A stretch of DNA of 64,000 nt from Sulfuritalea sp. (GTDB lineage: Bacteria > Pseudomonadota > Gammaproteobacteria > Burkholderiales > Rhodocyclaceae), in the NCBI GenBank assembly GCA_016716965.1, contig JADJUP010000033.1, positions 1 through 64,000 of the forward strand, written 5' to 3'. Each line of letters starts with the position of its first letter. Within the stretch, counting starts at the first letter, position 1. The notes beneath the pieces are model-generated. The model did no database searches. It saw only the letters and a program-made list of their open reading frames with translations, and had not been told where the DNA came from. This document shows, piece after piece, positions 9,768-18,390 of this stretch. Position numbers and translations under genes: made by a program.

Positions 9768-10160
9768 GGCGGGATCCGAAGTGATTGGGCCGAAAGCTGC
9801 GGTCAGCCGTCAGGACAGCAGGCGGCCATCCGTCGCAAGCGTGGATGCATGCGAGGCCAGCAGGGGATAAGGGGCGCTGGCGCGATGATTGCCGCTGCCA
9901 AACCAGTGGGTGCCGGTGCTACCGGAGATATCTGTCCGCATTGCGCAGACGACCGAACATGAGACCGTTGCCAACCTACACATAGGGCGGAGTCATGACC
10001 CCGCTAAGCCTTTCCATCATTGCGCCGAACCGCATTGTCGCCGAATCGGGCACAGGTGTCACCCAAGCGGTCTGGCGGATAACTCCCATCCGAACCTGGC
10101 CAATGCCTGTGGTCGCGCCAAGCGAGCGATTCTCACAGACATCGAACTGCCCTGACGCAC

Positions 10161-10184
10161 AAAAGTCGGCGCTGGCGGCACGGC
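10161..10184 (+). repeat. Copy of the GTCGGCGCTGGCG dispersed repeat
   Basis: AAAA followed by the exact core GTCGGCGCTGGCG and GCACGGC lies in non-coding sequence, so no protein constraint explains the match to the copies near 16290 and 61548. Confidence 0.55.
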
Positions 10185-10250
10185 GCTGCGCAAGCGGCTT
10201 TGGCCGCATGGGAAATGCATTCCGCCACAGCTTGCTGCCGATGCGGCAAG

Positions 10251-10279
10251 ATCTGCCTGCGACTTCGATGCAGGCAGAT
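10251..10279. repeat. Perfect 10-bp inverted repeat
   Basis: ATCTGCCTGC and GCAGGCAGAT flank a nine-base loop. No T-run follows on either strand, so this is not a standard terminator. It lies about 110 bases upstream of the MaoC-Pta start and could be a repeat remnant or an operator. Confidence 0.45.
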
Positions 10280-10386
10280 TCAAGGCCTGCGGCCGACGCT
10301 AGCGCCCATCGCCACCCGTAGAACTACTTATTGCATTGCAGCAAACAAACGTTAAGATATTCATGTTTGCTTATGGAGTACCCCAA

Positions 10387-11805
10387 ATGAATGCCCTGAA
10401 CCCCAGCAGTACCGACTACATCGAGAATCGCACCTTCGACGAGATCAATGTCGGCGACAGCGCGACCCTGGTGCGCACGCTGCGCCATGAAGACATCCAG
10501 ATGTACGCCATCATGTCCGGCGACATCAATCCCTCGCACGTCGATCCGGAGTACGCGAATTCGTCGATGCTGCGCGAGGTCATCGCCCACGGCATGTGGG
10601 GCGGCGCGCTGATCTCGAACGTGCTGGGAACCCAGTTCCCAGGCCCGGGCACGGTCTACAAGGACCAGACACTGCACTTCGCGCAACCGGTGCGCGTCGG
10701 CGACACGCTGACGGTGACCGTCACCTGCGAGAAGAAATACCCGCGCAACCACCACATGGTGTTCGACTGCCTGTGCACCAACCAGGACGGACAGAAGGTC
10801 ATCACCGGCACGGCGGAAGTGCTGGCGCCGACCGAGAAGGTGAAGCGCCTCAAGGCCAACCTGCCCGATTTCAAACTGTCGGAAACGCGCAAGGCGCGCT
10901 TCGAGCACCTGCTGGAAATTACCCGCGGCCTGACGCCGATCTCGATGGCGGTAGCCCATCCCTGCGACACCGAGTCGCTCAAGGGCGCGCTGCTGGCGCG
11001 CGACCGCGGCCTGATCGTGCCTACCCTGGTCGGCCCCGAAGAGAAAATCCGCCAGATCGCCGAAGCCAATGCACTGGACCTTTACGGCTGCACGCTGATC
11101 AACGTCGCCCACAGCCATGCCGCCGCAGAAGTGGCGGTGTCGCTGGCGCGCGAAGGCCAGGTCGAGGCGCTGATGAAGGGTTCGCTGCACACCGACGAAT
11201 TGATGAGCGAAGTGGTGGACAAGGCCACCGGACTGCGCACCGAACGCCGCATCAGCCACGTGTTCCTGATGGACGTACCGACCTATCCGCGCCTGCTGTT
11301 CATCACCGATGCGGCGGTGAACGTGGCGCCCGACCTGGAAACCAAGGTCGATATCGTGCAAAACGCCATCGACCTCGCGCGCATGCTGAAGATCGCCGAT
11401 CCCAAAGTGGCGATCCTCGCCGCCGTCGAAACGGTGAACCTCAAGATGCAGGCCACACTCGACGCCGCCGCGCTTTGCAAGATGGCCGACCGCGGCCAGA
11501 TCACCGGCGGCCTGCTCGACGGCCCGCTGGCCTTCGACAACGCGATCTCGGTGGTCGCCGCGCGCACCAAGGGCATCAAGTCGGCAGTGGCCGGCCAGGC
11601 CGACATCCTGTTGGTGCCGGACATCGAATCGGGCAACATGCTGGCCAAGCAACTCGAATACCTCGCCGACGCGCTGACCTCGGGCATCGTGCTCGGCGCC
11701 CGGGTGCCGATCGTGCTCACCAGCCGCGCCGACTCCGCCGAAACCCGCACCGCCTCCACCGCGGTGGCGATGGTGATGGCCCACGCCAAGCGCAAGAAGG
11801 CCTGA
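10387..11805 (+). CDS. MaoC-like hydratase fused to phosphate acetyl/butyryltransferase
   Basis: The 472-residue protein joins an N-terminal MaoC/R-hydratase hot-dog domain (about 1-150; IMSGDINPSHVDPEYA, VIAHGMWGGALISNVLG) to a C-terminal phosphate acetyl/butyryltransferase domain (about 165-465; EALMKGSLHTDELM, GLLDGPLAFDNAIS, ADILLVPDIESGNMLAKQL). Such fusions are annotated as bifunctional enoyl-CoA hydratase/phosphate acetyltransferase. The transferase half interconverts acyl-CoA and acyl phosphate. Start: ATG 10387, with GGAG eight bases upstream; the longer in-frame start at 10336 has no ribosome site. The acetate kinase gene begins four bases after the stop, so acyl phosphate is passed to it. 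The physiological acyl group, and whether the hydratase half is active, are not decided by sequence. Confidence 0.88.
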   Translation: MNALNPSSTDYIENRTFDEINVGDSATLVRTLRHEDIQMYAIMSGDINPSHVDPEYANSSMLREVIAHGMWGGALISNVLGTQFPGPGTVYKDQTLHFAQPVRVGDTLTVTVTCEKKYPRNHHMVFDCLCTNQDGQKVITGTAEVLAPTEKVKRLKANLPDFKLSETRKARFEHLLEITRGLTPISMAVAHPCDTESLKGALLARDRGLIVPTLVGPEEKIRQIAEANALDLYGCTLINVAHSHAAAEVAVSLAREGQVEALMKGSLHTDELMSEVVDKATGLRTERRISHVFLMDVPTYPRLLFITDAAVNVAPDLETKVDIVQNAIDLARMLKIADPKVAILAAVETVNLKMQATLDAAALCKMADRGQITGGLLDGPLAFDNAISVVAARTKGIKSAVAGQADILLVPDIESGNMLAKQLEYLADALTSGIVLGARVPIVLTSRADSAETRTASTAVAMVMAHAKRKKA

Positions 11806-11809
11806 CGCG

Positions 11810-13009
11810 ATGGCTGATGGTATCCTGACCCTCAACGCCGGATCGTCCTCGATCAAGTTCGCGCTGTTCGCGCGGGAAGCCACCATTCCACGGCAGCCGG
11901 TGCTGGTCGGCCAGATCGACGGCATCGGCGCCGCCGGCCAGGCGGCGCACCTGAAGGCGAAGGATGCCGCGGGCAAGACCCTGGACGACACCGACCTCGA
12001 CCTCGACGGCCTGGCCATGACGCCGCACCAGGCGGCGCTGCGCCACCTCGTCAACTGGCTGAATGACCATGAAGGCGGCTGGCGCATCGCCGGCGTCGGC
12101 CATCGCGTGGTGCATGGCGCGCAGCAGTTCTCGACGCCGGTGGTGCTCGACAGCGCGATGATCGATGCGCTGCGCGGCTTCATCCCGCTGGCGCCACTGC
12201 ACCAGCCGCACAACCTGGCCGGCATCGACGCCATGCGTGCCGCGCTGCCCGGCCTGCCCCAGGTGGCCTGCTTCGATACCGCCTTCCACCGCAGCCAGCC
12301 GGAGGTGGCGCAACTGTTCGCCCTGCCGCGCGCGATCACCGCCGAAGGCGTTCGCCGCTACGGCTTCCACGGCCTGTCCTATGAATACATCGCCGATGTG
12401 CTGCCGCAGCACCTCGGCGACGAGCGTGCAAATGGCCGCGTGATCGTCGCCCACCTGGGCAATGGCGCCTCCATGTGCGCCATGCAGGGACGCCGCAGCC
12501 AGGCCTCGACCATGGGCTTTACGGCCGTCGACGGCCTGATGATGGGCACCCGCACCGGCAACCTCGATCCGGGCGTGCTGCTCTACCTGATGGACTACCG
12601 CAAGATGGACGTCAGGGCGCTGACCAATCTGCTCTACAAGGAATCGGGCCTGCTCGGCGTTTCCGGCATCAGCCAGGACATGCGCGTGCTGCTGGATTCT
12701 CCGGCGCCGGAGGCGCGCGAGGCGGTGGACCTGTTCTGCTATCGCATCGTGCGCGAGATCGGGTCGCTCGCCGCGGCGCTGGGCGGCCTCGATGCGCTGG
12801 TGTTCACCGGCGGCATCGGCGAACGCGGCGCACCCGTGCGCGAGCGGGTCTGCGCACGTCTCGGCTGGTTCGGCATCGAGCTCGATTCCGGGAAAAATGG
12901 CGCCAACGCGACCAAAATATCGGCGGCGAACAGCCCGGTCGATGTCTGCGTGATACCCACCAACGAGGAATGGATAATCGCGCGCCACACGGCGGGCCTT
13001 ATCGGCTGA
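11810..13009 (+). CDS. ackA: Acetate (or propionate/butyrate) kinase
   Basis: The 399-residue protein is of the ASKHA acetate kinase family. It has the phosphate-1 motif LNAGSSSIKFALF at the N-terminus, VGHRVVHGAQ, the substrate loop YGFHGLSYEYIA, a nucleotide motif VAHLGNGASMCAM, MGTRTGNLDPGV, and the C-terminal VFTGGIGERGAPVRE. It catalyses acyl phosphate + ADP = acyl acid + ATP. It is co-transcribed with the MaoC-Pta fusion (four-base gap), which supplies the acyl phosphate. Length matches the family. Acetate is the default substrate, but a propionate or butyrate role is possible. Confidence 0.92.
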   Translation: MADGILTLNAGSSSIKFALFAREATIPRQPVLVGQIDGIGAAGQAAHLKAKDAAGKTLDDTDLDLDGLAMTPHQAALRHLVNWLNDHEGGWRIAGVGHRVVHGAQQFSTPVVLDSAMIDALRGFIPLAPLHQPHNLAGIDAMRAALPGLPQVACFDTAFHRSQPEVAQLFALPRAITAEGVRRYGFHGLSYEYIADVLPQHLGDERANGRVIVAHLGNGASMCAMQGRRSQASTMGFTAVDGLMMGTRTGNLDPGVLLYLMDYRKMDVRALTNLLYKESGLLGVSGISQDMRVLLDSPAPEAREAVDLFCYRIVREIGSLAAALGGLDALVFTGGIGERGAPVRERVCARLGWFGIELDSGKNGANATKISAANSPVDVCVIPTNEEWIIARHTAGLIG

Positions 13010-13330
13010 GCGGGCACTTTCGCGCTTTTCCAGGCCTGGGGCGACTGTCAACCCCCGGCCGAACACGCTCCGGGCACCCCAAGCAATAAGCGGCCCAAAC
13101 CGGCTTCAGCCCAAGCCTTGAAAAGCAGCGCCATCCTGCTGTTTTTCTTCCAATTTCGCGGCACTGAAACATACTATATCTAGTAGGGCGCACCCAACAG
13201 CCGCACTAGGCGTTTTTCTAGTTCATTGTTTTTATGCAAGAAAAAATTTTCCACTTTTCACGAACGGGAGCCGGGGTTATGCTTCGGCGCTCACTGGAAC
13301 CTTAATCGGAACTGTCATTCGGAAGAGACC
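13010..13330. other. Intergenic region upstream of nrdJ
   Basis: This 321-base gap contains the A/T-rich nrdJ promoter region. A candidate NrdR box lies at 13171-13186, and a looser CTAG-containing inverted repeat (ACTAG, CTAGT) lies at 13205-13222. I see no cobalamin riboswitch B12-box motif, although the downstream enzyme is B12-dependent. The ribosome site GGAAGAG is at 13321-13327. Confidence 0.5.
13171..13186. promoter_or_regulatory. Candidate NrdR box
   Basis: ATACTATATCTAGTAG resembles the NrdR consensus (acaCwATATaTwGtgt), with the central CTATAT and a near-palindromic layout. NrdR represses ribonucleotide reductase genes and normally binds paired boxes; a poorer second candidate (CTAGTTCATTG) lies about 45 bases downstream. 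The position 145-160 bases before the nrdJ start is plausible. Confidence 0.5.
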
Positions 13331-16225
13331 ATGACCACGACAATAAATAATACTGAGGAATCATCAAGCTACGAACATACCGGGCAAATGGACCTGCCCC
13401 TGCCGCAAGAAATTTCAGGCGAAGTGCTGGTCGAGAAGTACGCCAAGGGCACCGAACGTGACGTGCGTGACGTGCGCGCCCGTGTCGCCCGTGCCCTGGC
13501 CTCGATCGAAACGGAAGATAAGCGTGCCCAGTGGGAGGCGCGCTTCCTCGAAGCCCAGGAAAACGGCTTCGTCCCCGCCGGCCGCATCAACTCCGCCGCC
13601 GGCACCGATCTTTGCGCCACGCTGATCAACTGCTTCGTGCAGCCGGTGGGCGATTCGATCTCGGAAATCGTCGATGGCCGTCCCGGCATCTACACCGCGC
13701 TGCTGCAGGCCGCCGAAACCATGCGCCGCGGCGGCGGCGTCGGCTATGACTTTTCCTCGATCCGCCCGATCGGCGCCCACGTCAAGGGCACCCAGTCGCG
13801 CGCATCGGGCCCGGTCTCCTACATGCGCGTCTTCGACCGCTCCTGCGAGACCGTCGAATCCGCCGGCAGCCGCCGCGGCGCGCAAATGGGCGTCCTGCGC
13901 TGCGACCATCCGGACATCGAGGAATTCATCCACGCCAAGGATGCCGGCGACCTGACCAACTTCAACATCTCGGTCGGCGTCACCGATCCCTTCATGCAGG
14001 CCGTCGAAGCCGACGGCGACATCGAGCTGACGCACCGCGCCACGCCCTCGGCCGACATCAAGGCCGCCGGCGCCTACCAGCGCGGCGACGGCCAGTGGGT
14101 CTATCGCAAGGTGCGCGCGCGCGACCTGTGGGAGCAAATCATGCGCTCCACCTACGATCACGCCGAACCGGGCATCCTGTTCCTCGACCGCATGAACAAG
14201 GACAACAACCTTTACTACTGCGAAACCATCGAGGCCACCAACCCCTGCGCCGAGCAGCCGCTGCCGCCCTACGGCTGCTGCTGCCTGGGCTCGATCAACC
14301 TGACGCTGTTCGTCAGGGAAGCCTTCGGCAAGGCCCCCAGCTTCGACTTCGCCGCCTTCGGCCGCGTCATCGACACCTCGGTGCGCATGCTCGACAACGT
14401 GCTCGACGCCACGCACTGGCCGCTCGAGCAGCAGCTCAAGGAAGCACAGAACAAGCGCCGGGTGGGTCTGGGCTTCACCGGCCTCGGCGATGCGCTGATC
14501 ATGCTCAAGCTGCGCTACGACACCGACGCCGCGCGCGCCATGGCGACCAAGATCTCCGAATTCATGCGCGACCGTTCCTACCTCTACTCGGTGGAACTGG
14601 CCAAGGAACGCGGCGCCTTCCCGCTGTTCAACGCCGACATGTACCTGTCGGGCGGCAACTTCGCCTCGCGCCTGCCGCAGGAGATCAAGGACTCGATCCG
14701 CAAGCACGGCCTGCGCAACTCGCACCTGCTGTCGATCGCGCCCACCGGCACCATCAGCCTGGCCTTCGCCGACAACGCCTCCAACGGCATCGAGCCGCCC
14801 TTCTCCTGGACCTACACGCGCAAGAAGCGCATGGCCGACGGCACCTTCAAGGAATACGCGGTCGAGGACTACGCCTGGCGCCTCTACAAGCACCAGGGCG
14901 GCGACATCTCCAAGCTGCCGGACTACTTCGTCACCGCGCTGGAAATCTCCGCCCAGGCCCACGAGCGCATGGTCGCCGCCGTCGCACCCTATGTCGATAC
15001 CTCGATCTCGAAGACGGTGAACGTCCCCGCCGACTATCCCTACGAGGATTTCGAGGACCTCTACATGGTGGCCTGGAAATCCGGGCTCAAGGGCCTTGCC
15101 ACCTACCGGCCCAACTCGGTGCTCGGCAGCGTGCTGTCGGTGACGCCGACCGCCTCCGAAACCGCGCAGAAGCAGCCGCAGGACGTCACCATCGACCACG
15201 CCAACCGCCGCCTGTCGATCGGCGCCCTGCCCGCCCCGGTGCTGGCTTCGCTGCGCTGGCCCGGCCGGCCGCGCATGGCCGACGGCAACGCCGCCTGGAC
15301 CTACATGATCGAAGCCCCGCACGGCGAGTTCGCCCTCTTCGTCGGCCAGATCGAGAACGACAACGGACGCAACGTGCCCTTCGAGGTCTGGGTCAATGGC
15401 GCCGAGCAGCCGCGCGGCATCGGCGCCGTGGCCAAGACCCTGTCGATGGACATGCGCGCCAACGACAAGGCCTGGCTCAAGCTCAAGCTCGACGCCCTGG
15501 CCCGCACCCCGGACGACGACTCCTTCGAATTGCCGATGCCGCCCAACGGCGAGCGCAAGCTGGTCCCCGGCGTGGTTTCCGCGCTGGCCCAGGTGGTGCG
15601 TTACCGCTGCGAGAAGCTCGGCGCGCTGGAAGGGACCGAGGCCACGCCCGTCATCGACTGCATGTTCAGCCGCGACGAACCCAAGACCGGCACCGACGGC
15701 ACGCTGTCATGGACGGTGGACGTGGTAAATCCGGCGGCCAGCGAGGAATTCGTGCTGGGCCTGAAGGAAATCACCCTGCCCGATGGCGTCACCCGGCCCT
15801 ACTCGGTATGGCTCTCCGGCCACTATCCGCGCGCGCTGGACGGCCTGACCCGCCTGCTCTCGCTCGACATGCGCGTGCTCGATCCGGCCTGGATCGGCAT
15901 GAAGCTCCGGAAGCTGCTGAACTACGCCGAGCCGCTGGGCGATTTCATGGCCCGCGTCCCCGGTTCCAGCAAGCAGCAGAACTGGCCCTCGACCGTGGCC
16001 TACATCGCGCGCCTGATCATGCACCGCTACGCCATGCTCGGCATCCTCGACGAAAACGGCTATCCGACCCGCGAAATGGGCATCCTCGAAGTCCCCGAGC
16101 AGAAGAGCGGCGGCGTCAAGGTGATGCAGGGCTCGCTGTGCAGCGAGTGCGGCAATTACACCGTCATCCGCAAGGACGGCTGCGATTTCTGCTCCGCCTG
16201 CGGCGCGGTGGGAAGCTGCGGCTAA
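13331..16225 (+). CDS. nrdJ: Adenosylcobalamin-dependent (class II) ribonucleotide reductase
   Basis: This 964-residue protein reduces ribonucleotides to deoxyribonucleotides using adenosylcobalamin, so it works with or without oxygen. The catalytic barrel (about 80-610) shows SAAGTDLCATLINCFV (first active-site cysteine), GGGVGYDFSSIRP, GPVSYMRVFDRSCETVESAG, ATNPCAEQPLPPYGCCCLG (radical-bearing cysteine region), GLGFTGLGDALI and SIAPTGTISLAF. Two TSCPD-type domains follow, and the C-terminal tail CSECGNYTVIRKDGCDFCSACG is the zinc-ribbon/redox cysteine end. Start: ATG 13331, with GGAAGAG four bases upstream; an in-frame start at 13226 is less likely. No other ribonucleotide reductase lies in the window. 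A strong terminator follows. Confidence 0.95.
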   Translation: MTTTINNTEESSSYEHTGQMDLPLPQEISGEVLVEKYAKGTERDVRDVRARVARALASIETEDKRAQWEARFLEAQENGFVPAGRINSAAGTDLCATLINCFVQPVGDSISEIVDGRPGIYTALLQAAETMRRGGGVGYDFSSIRPIGAHVKGTQSRASGPVSYMRVFDRSCETVESAGSRRGAQMGVLRCDHPDIEEFIHAKDAGDLTNFNISVGVTDPFMQAVEADGDIELTHRATPSADIKAAGAYQRGDGQWVYRKVRARDLWEQIMRSTYDHAEPGILFLDRMNKDNNLYYCETIEATNPCAEQPLPPYGCCCLGSINLTLFVREAFGKAPSFDFAAFGRVIDTSVRMLDNVLDATHWPLEQQLKEAQNKRRVGLGFTGLGDALIMLKLRYDTDAARAMATKISEFMRDRSYLYSVELAKERGAFPLFNADMYLSGGNFASRLPQEIKDSIRKHGLRNSHLLSIAPTGTISLAFADNASNGIEPPFSWTYTRKKRMADGTFKEYAVEDYAWRLYKHQGGDISKLPDYFVTALEISAQAHERMVAAVAPYVDTSISKTVNVPADYPYEDFEDLYMVAWKSGLKGLATYRPNSVLGSVLSVTPTASETAQKQPQDVTIDHANRRLSIGALPAPVLASLRWPGRPRMADGNAAWTYMIEAPHGEFALFVGQIENDNGRNVPFEVWVNGAEQPRGIGAVAKTLSMDMRANDKAWLKLKLDALARTPDDDSFELPMPPNGERKLVPGVVSALAQVVRYRCEKLGALEGTEATPVIDCMFSRDEPKTGTDGTLSWTVDVVNPAASEEFVLGLKEITLPDGVTRPYSVWLSGHYPRALDGLTRLLSLDMRVLDPAWIGMKLRKLLNYAEPLGDFMARVPGSSKQQNWPSTVAYIARLIMHRYAMLGILDENGYPTREMGILEVPEQKSGGVKVMQGSLCSECGNYTVIRKDGCDFCSACGAVGSCG

Positions 16226-16252
16226 GCGACACGGATCGCTTTCGTTTCACCG

Positions 16253-16289
16253 AAGCCCCGGAGCCGCAAGGCTGCCGGGGCTTTTTTTC
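16253..16289 (+). terminator. Rho-independent terminator of nrdJ
   Basis: AAGCCCCGG pairs with CCGGGGCTT around a 13-base loop, followed by a run of seven T. It starts 28 bases after the nrdJ stop codon. Confidence 0.9.
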
Positions 16290-16313
16290 GCCGTATCGCC
16301 AGCGCCGACTCTT
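16290..16313 (-). repeat. Copy of the GTCGGCGCTGGCG dispersed repeat
   Basis: On the minus strand this reads AAGA, the exact core GTCGGCGCTGGCG, then ATACGGC. It sits in the eight-base-to-terminator gap between nrdJ and the convergent transporter gene, where no coding constraint applies. Confidence 0.6.
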
Positions 16314-16320
16314 GTGAAAC

Positions 16321-17241
16321 TCAGCTGCGGCGTGATGCGACGAAGATGCCGGCGACGATCAGCAGGAAGGCAAGGCCGTGGTAAGCCTGCGGCCATTCGC
16401 CGATTACCAGCACCGAGAGCACGGCCGCGATCAGTGGCGTCAGGTTGTAGAAAATCGCGGCCATCGCCGGTCCCGCTTCCGCCACCGCCAGTCCCCATGA
16501 GCGGTAGGCAATGACCGAGGGACCGACGGCGATGAAGACGATGGTGGCGAGCAATCGCCAGTTCCAGTCGGGCGTCATCGAGGGCGCGACGGCTTCGCCG
16601 ATGCCGGCGGCCGCGAAGCCGATCACCACCCCGAACAGGCATTGCGCGAGCAGGAATTCGGCCCAGTTCCAGTCCGGCCGGGCGGCGCCGCTCATGTGTG
16701 CCGGCGGCCGCGCCAGCATCCAGCTGTAGACCGCCCAGCCGACGATGGCCAGCACCATCAGCAGATCGCCCTCGACCAGCTGGATGCGCAACAGGACATC
16801 CGCATCGCCACGCGACAGTACGGTGAGCACGCCCGCCAGCGAGAGCATGGCGCCCAACAATTGGGGCCGCGTCGGGTGCACGCGGTAGAACAGTGTGCCG
16901 ATGATCATCGACCACAGCGGCAGGCTGGCGGCGATCAGGGTCACGTTTACCGGCGTACTGGTGCGCAGGGCCACGTATTGCAGGCCGTTGTAGGCGCCGA
17001 TGCCGATCAGGCCGAGTATCCCGAGGTAGCCCCAGCGTTCGGCGACCTGCGCGCGTGCGGTTGGCGTCGCCAGCGCCCGCCAGCCCAGCACCAGCAGGAT
17101 CAGAAAAGCCAGGCCCCAGCGCAGCGCATTGAGCCACAGCGGGCCGATGCTGCTGATCGCCAGCCGGGCGAAGACGGCGTTGGCCGCCCACAGCAGCGGC
17201 GGCAGGATCAGCAGGAGCACCAGGCGCGGGGAAAGGTGCAT
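16321..17241 (-). CDS. EamA/DMT family membrane transporter
   Basis: The protein has 306 residues with about ten hydrophobic segments and two EamA repeats (first: LPPLLWAANAVFARLAI; second: LAIVGWAVYSWML, then ALSVLVIGEW). Members export or import small metabolites such as amino acids; the substrate cannot be predicted. It ends next to the nrdJ terminator and is convergent with nrdJ. It stands 31 bases from the alpha/beta hydrolase gene on the same strand, so the two may be co-transcribed. Confidence 0.85.
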   Translation of the reverse strand: MHLSPRLVLLLILPPLLWAANAVFARLAISSIGPLWLNALRWGLAFLILLVLGWRALATPTARAQVAERWGYLGILGLIGIGAYNGLQYVALRTSTPVNVTLIAASLPLWSMIIGTLFYRVHPTRPQLLGAMLSLAGVLTVLSRGDADVLLRIQLVEGDLLMVLAIVGWAVYSWMLARPPAHMSGAARPDWNWAEFLLAQCLFGVVIGFAAAGIGEAVAPSMTPDWNWRLLATIVFIAVGPSVIAYRSWGLAVAEAGPAMAAIFYNLTPLIAAVLSVLVIGEWPQAYHGLAFLLIVAGIFVASRRS

Positions 17242-17272
17242 GCGAAGGCCCGATCGCGTCCGCGACGTCGCC

Positions 17273-18088
17273 TCAGGCGGCGGCCGCCTGATCGAGCCGT
17301 GTGATCCAGTCGAGCACGGCGGCCGTGGTTTCCTCGGGCTTCTCGAAGGGGAACAGGTGGGTACCCTCGATCCAGCTGATGCGCCCTTGCGTCAGCTTCC
17401 GCGTCGCCGCGAGGCCCACCTGCCCGACCTCGCGCGAACGCGTGCCGGCGATGAAGGCGATCGGACCGCCCGTCGGATGGGTGCGCAGGTAAGGCACCAG
17501 GCGATGCGGCACCGTTGAGTAAATCTCGGCTTCGATGTCGGGACGGAACTTGAGGCGCCGCGCGGCACCCGCCGCATCGGCCGGATCGGGCTCGGTGCCG
17601 TGGCGCACGTAGTCATCCAGCATCGCCGGATGCCAGCGCGCGAACATCGGCTTGGCGGCGAAATGGCCATGCACTTCACCGAGGTCGGACCAGCGGTCGC
17701 GGCGGCGCAGCGCGCCGGCGGCGGGCGAGACGCGCGGCATCTGGCCGGCGGCCTTGACGACGCTGATCAGGCCCGACTTCCAGCCGTGGATGATCGGCGC
17801 GTCGAGCACGATGACACCGCGTACCCGGCGCGGGCGCTGGCCGGCGGCCAGCAGGCTGAGGTAGCCACCCATCGAATGGCCGACCAGCCATACCCTGGGC
17901 TCGGCAAGGCCGTCGATCAGCGTCGTCAGTTGCTGCGTCATGCCCCGCCAGCGGCGATCGACGGGAAACTGCGCGTCATGGCCGAAATGCTCGATGGCGG
18001 CGATCTCGTGCCCGGCGGCCCGCCAGCCATCGAACAGGCGTTGATAGGTGGAAGCGCAATAGCTGTTGGCGTGGGAGAAAACGATCAT
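17273..18088 (-). CDS. Alpha/beta hydrolase
   Basis: This alpha/beta-fold hydrolase has about 271 residues, with the oxyanion region FSHANSYCASTYQ, the nucleophile elbow LVGHSMGGYLS (Ser in GHSMGG), and a C-terminal catalytic histidine likely in WIEGTHLFPFEKPEE. It has no signal peptide. I chose the ATG at 18088 (MIVFSHANS) because family members begin there; an upstream ATG at 18118 would overlap the GIY-YIG gene by 17 bases. Substrate unknown. Confidence 0.82.
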   Translation of the reverse strand: MIVFSHANSYCASTYQRLFDGWRAAGHEIAAIEHFGHDAQFPVDRRWRGMTQQLTTLIDGLAEPRVWLVGHSMGGYLSLLAAGQRPRRVRGVIVLDAPIIHGWKSGLISVVKAAGQMPRVSPAAGALRRRDRWSDLGEVHGHFAAKPMFARWHPAMLDDYVRHGTEPDPADAAGAARRLKFRPDIEAEIYSTVPHRLVPYLRTHPTGGPIAFIAGTRSREVGQVGLAATRKLTQGRISWIEGTHLFPFEKPEETTAAVLDWITRLDQAAAA

Positions 18089-18101
18089 GGCATGGCCCGG
18101 G

Positions 18102-18386
18102 TCATGCAGACGGGACAAGAGGGTTTGCGATCATGCCGGCGGCCAGGGCCCGCTTTTGCGCCGCGCTGAGCTGCTTGATGCGGTGTTCGGCCTTCGACGC
18201 TGCCGAGCGGTCGGCGTGGGGCTCGGCAGCCAGCATGCGCAGCGGCGGATGCGACCGCGTGTAGTGCCCGCCGCGACCTTCGCGGTGGGCGGCGAAGCGG
18301 GCCGCCAGGTCCACCGTGATCCCAGTGTACAGGCTGCCGTCGACGCATTCGATCAGATACACGAACCAGGTTTTCGGCGCGGTCAT
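18102..18386 (-). CDS. GIY-YIG domain protein (YhbQ/UPF0213 type)
   Basis: The 94-residue protein is a stand-alone GIY-YIG domain. VYLIECVDGSLYTGITVDL gives the GIY/YIG strands, followed by RFAAHREGRGGHYTRSH with the catalytic arginine and a later Glu in SKAEHRIKQLS. These small proteins are nucleases or DNA-processing factors with poorly defined roles. It is four bases from the acidic hypothetical gene upstream, so it is probably in the same transcript. Confidence 0.85.
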   Translation of the reverse strand: MTAPKTWFVYLIECVDGSLYTGITVDLAARFAAHREGRGGHYTRSHPPLRMLAAEPHADRSAASKAEHRIKQLSAAQKRALAAGMIANPLVPSA

Positions 18387-18390
18387 GGCT

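Larger units (their letters stand above)
9768..10386. other. Gene-free interval with one dispersed repeat and two hairpins
   Basis: About 620 bases separate the CNNM gene and the MaoC-Pta gene. Short open frames exist on both strands but none has a ribosome site, a family motif or a plausible composition. The stretch holds a GTCGGCGCTGGCG repeat copy at 10161-10184 and a perfect 10-bp inverted repeat at 10251-10279 (ATCTGCCTGC, 9-base loop, GCAGGCAGAT). A weaker hairpin lies just before it. The right end, from about 10320, is A/T-richer and probably holds the promoter of the next gene. Confidence 0.55.

Noticed and set aside
9995..10321. 108-residue plus-strand frame in the gap before MaoC-Pta
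   Set aside because: It has no ribosome site and no family signal, and it runs through the repeat copy and the inverted repeat.
10324..12339. Long minus-strand open frame antisense to the MaoC-Pta and ackA genes
   Set aside because: It mirrors two clear plus-strand genes with family motifs; its translation has no motifs and no ribosome site. Long antisense frames are common in GC-rich genomes.
13415..15322. 635-residue minus-strand frame antisense to nrdJ
   Set aside because: nrdJ has all active-site motifs on the plus strand. The antisense product is Gly/Asp/His-rich nonsense typical of shadow frames.
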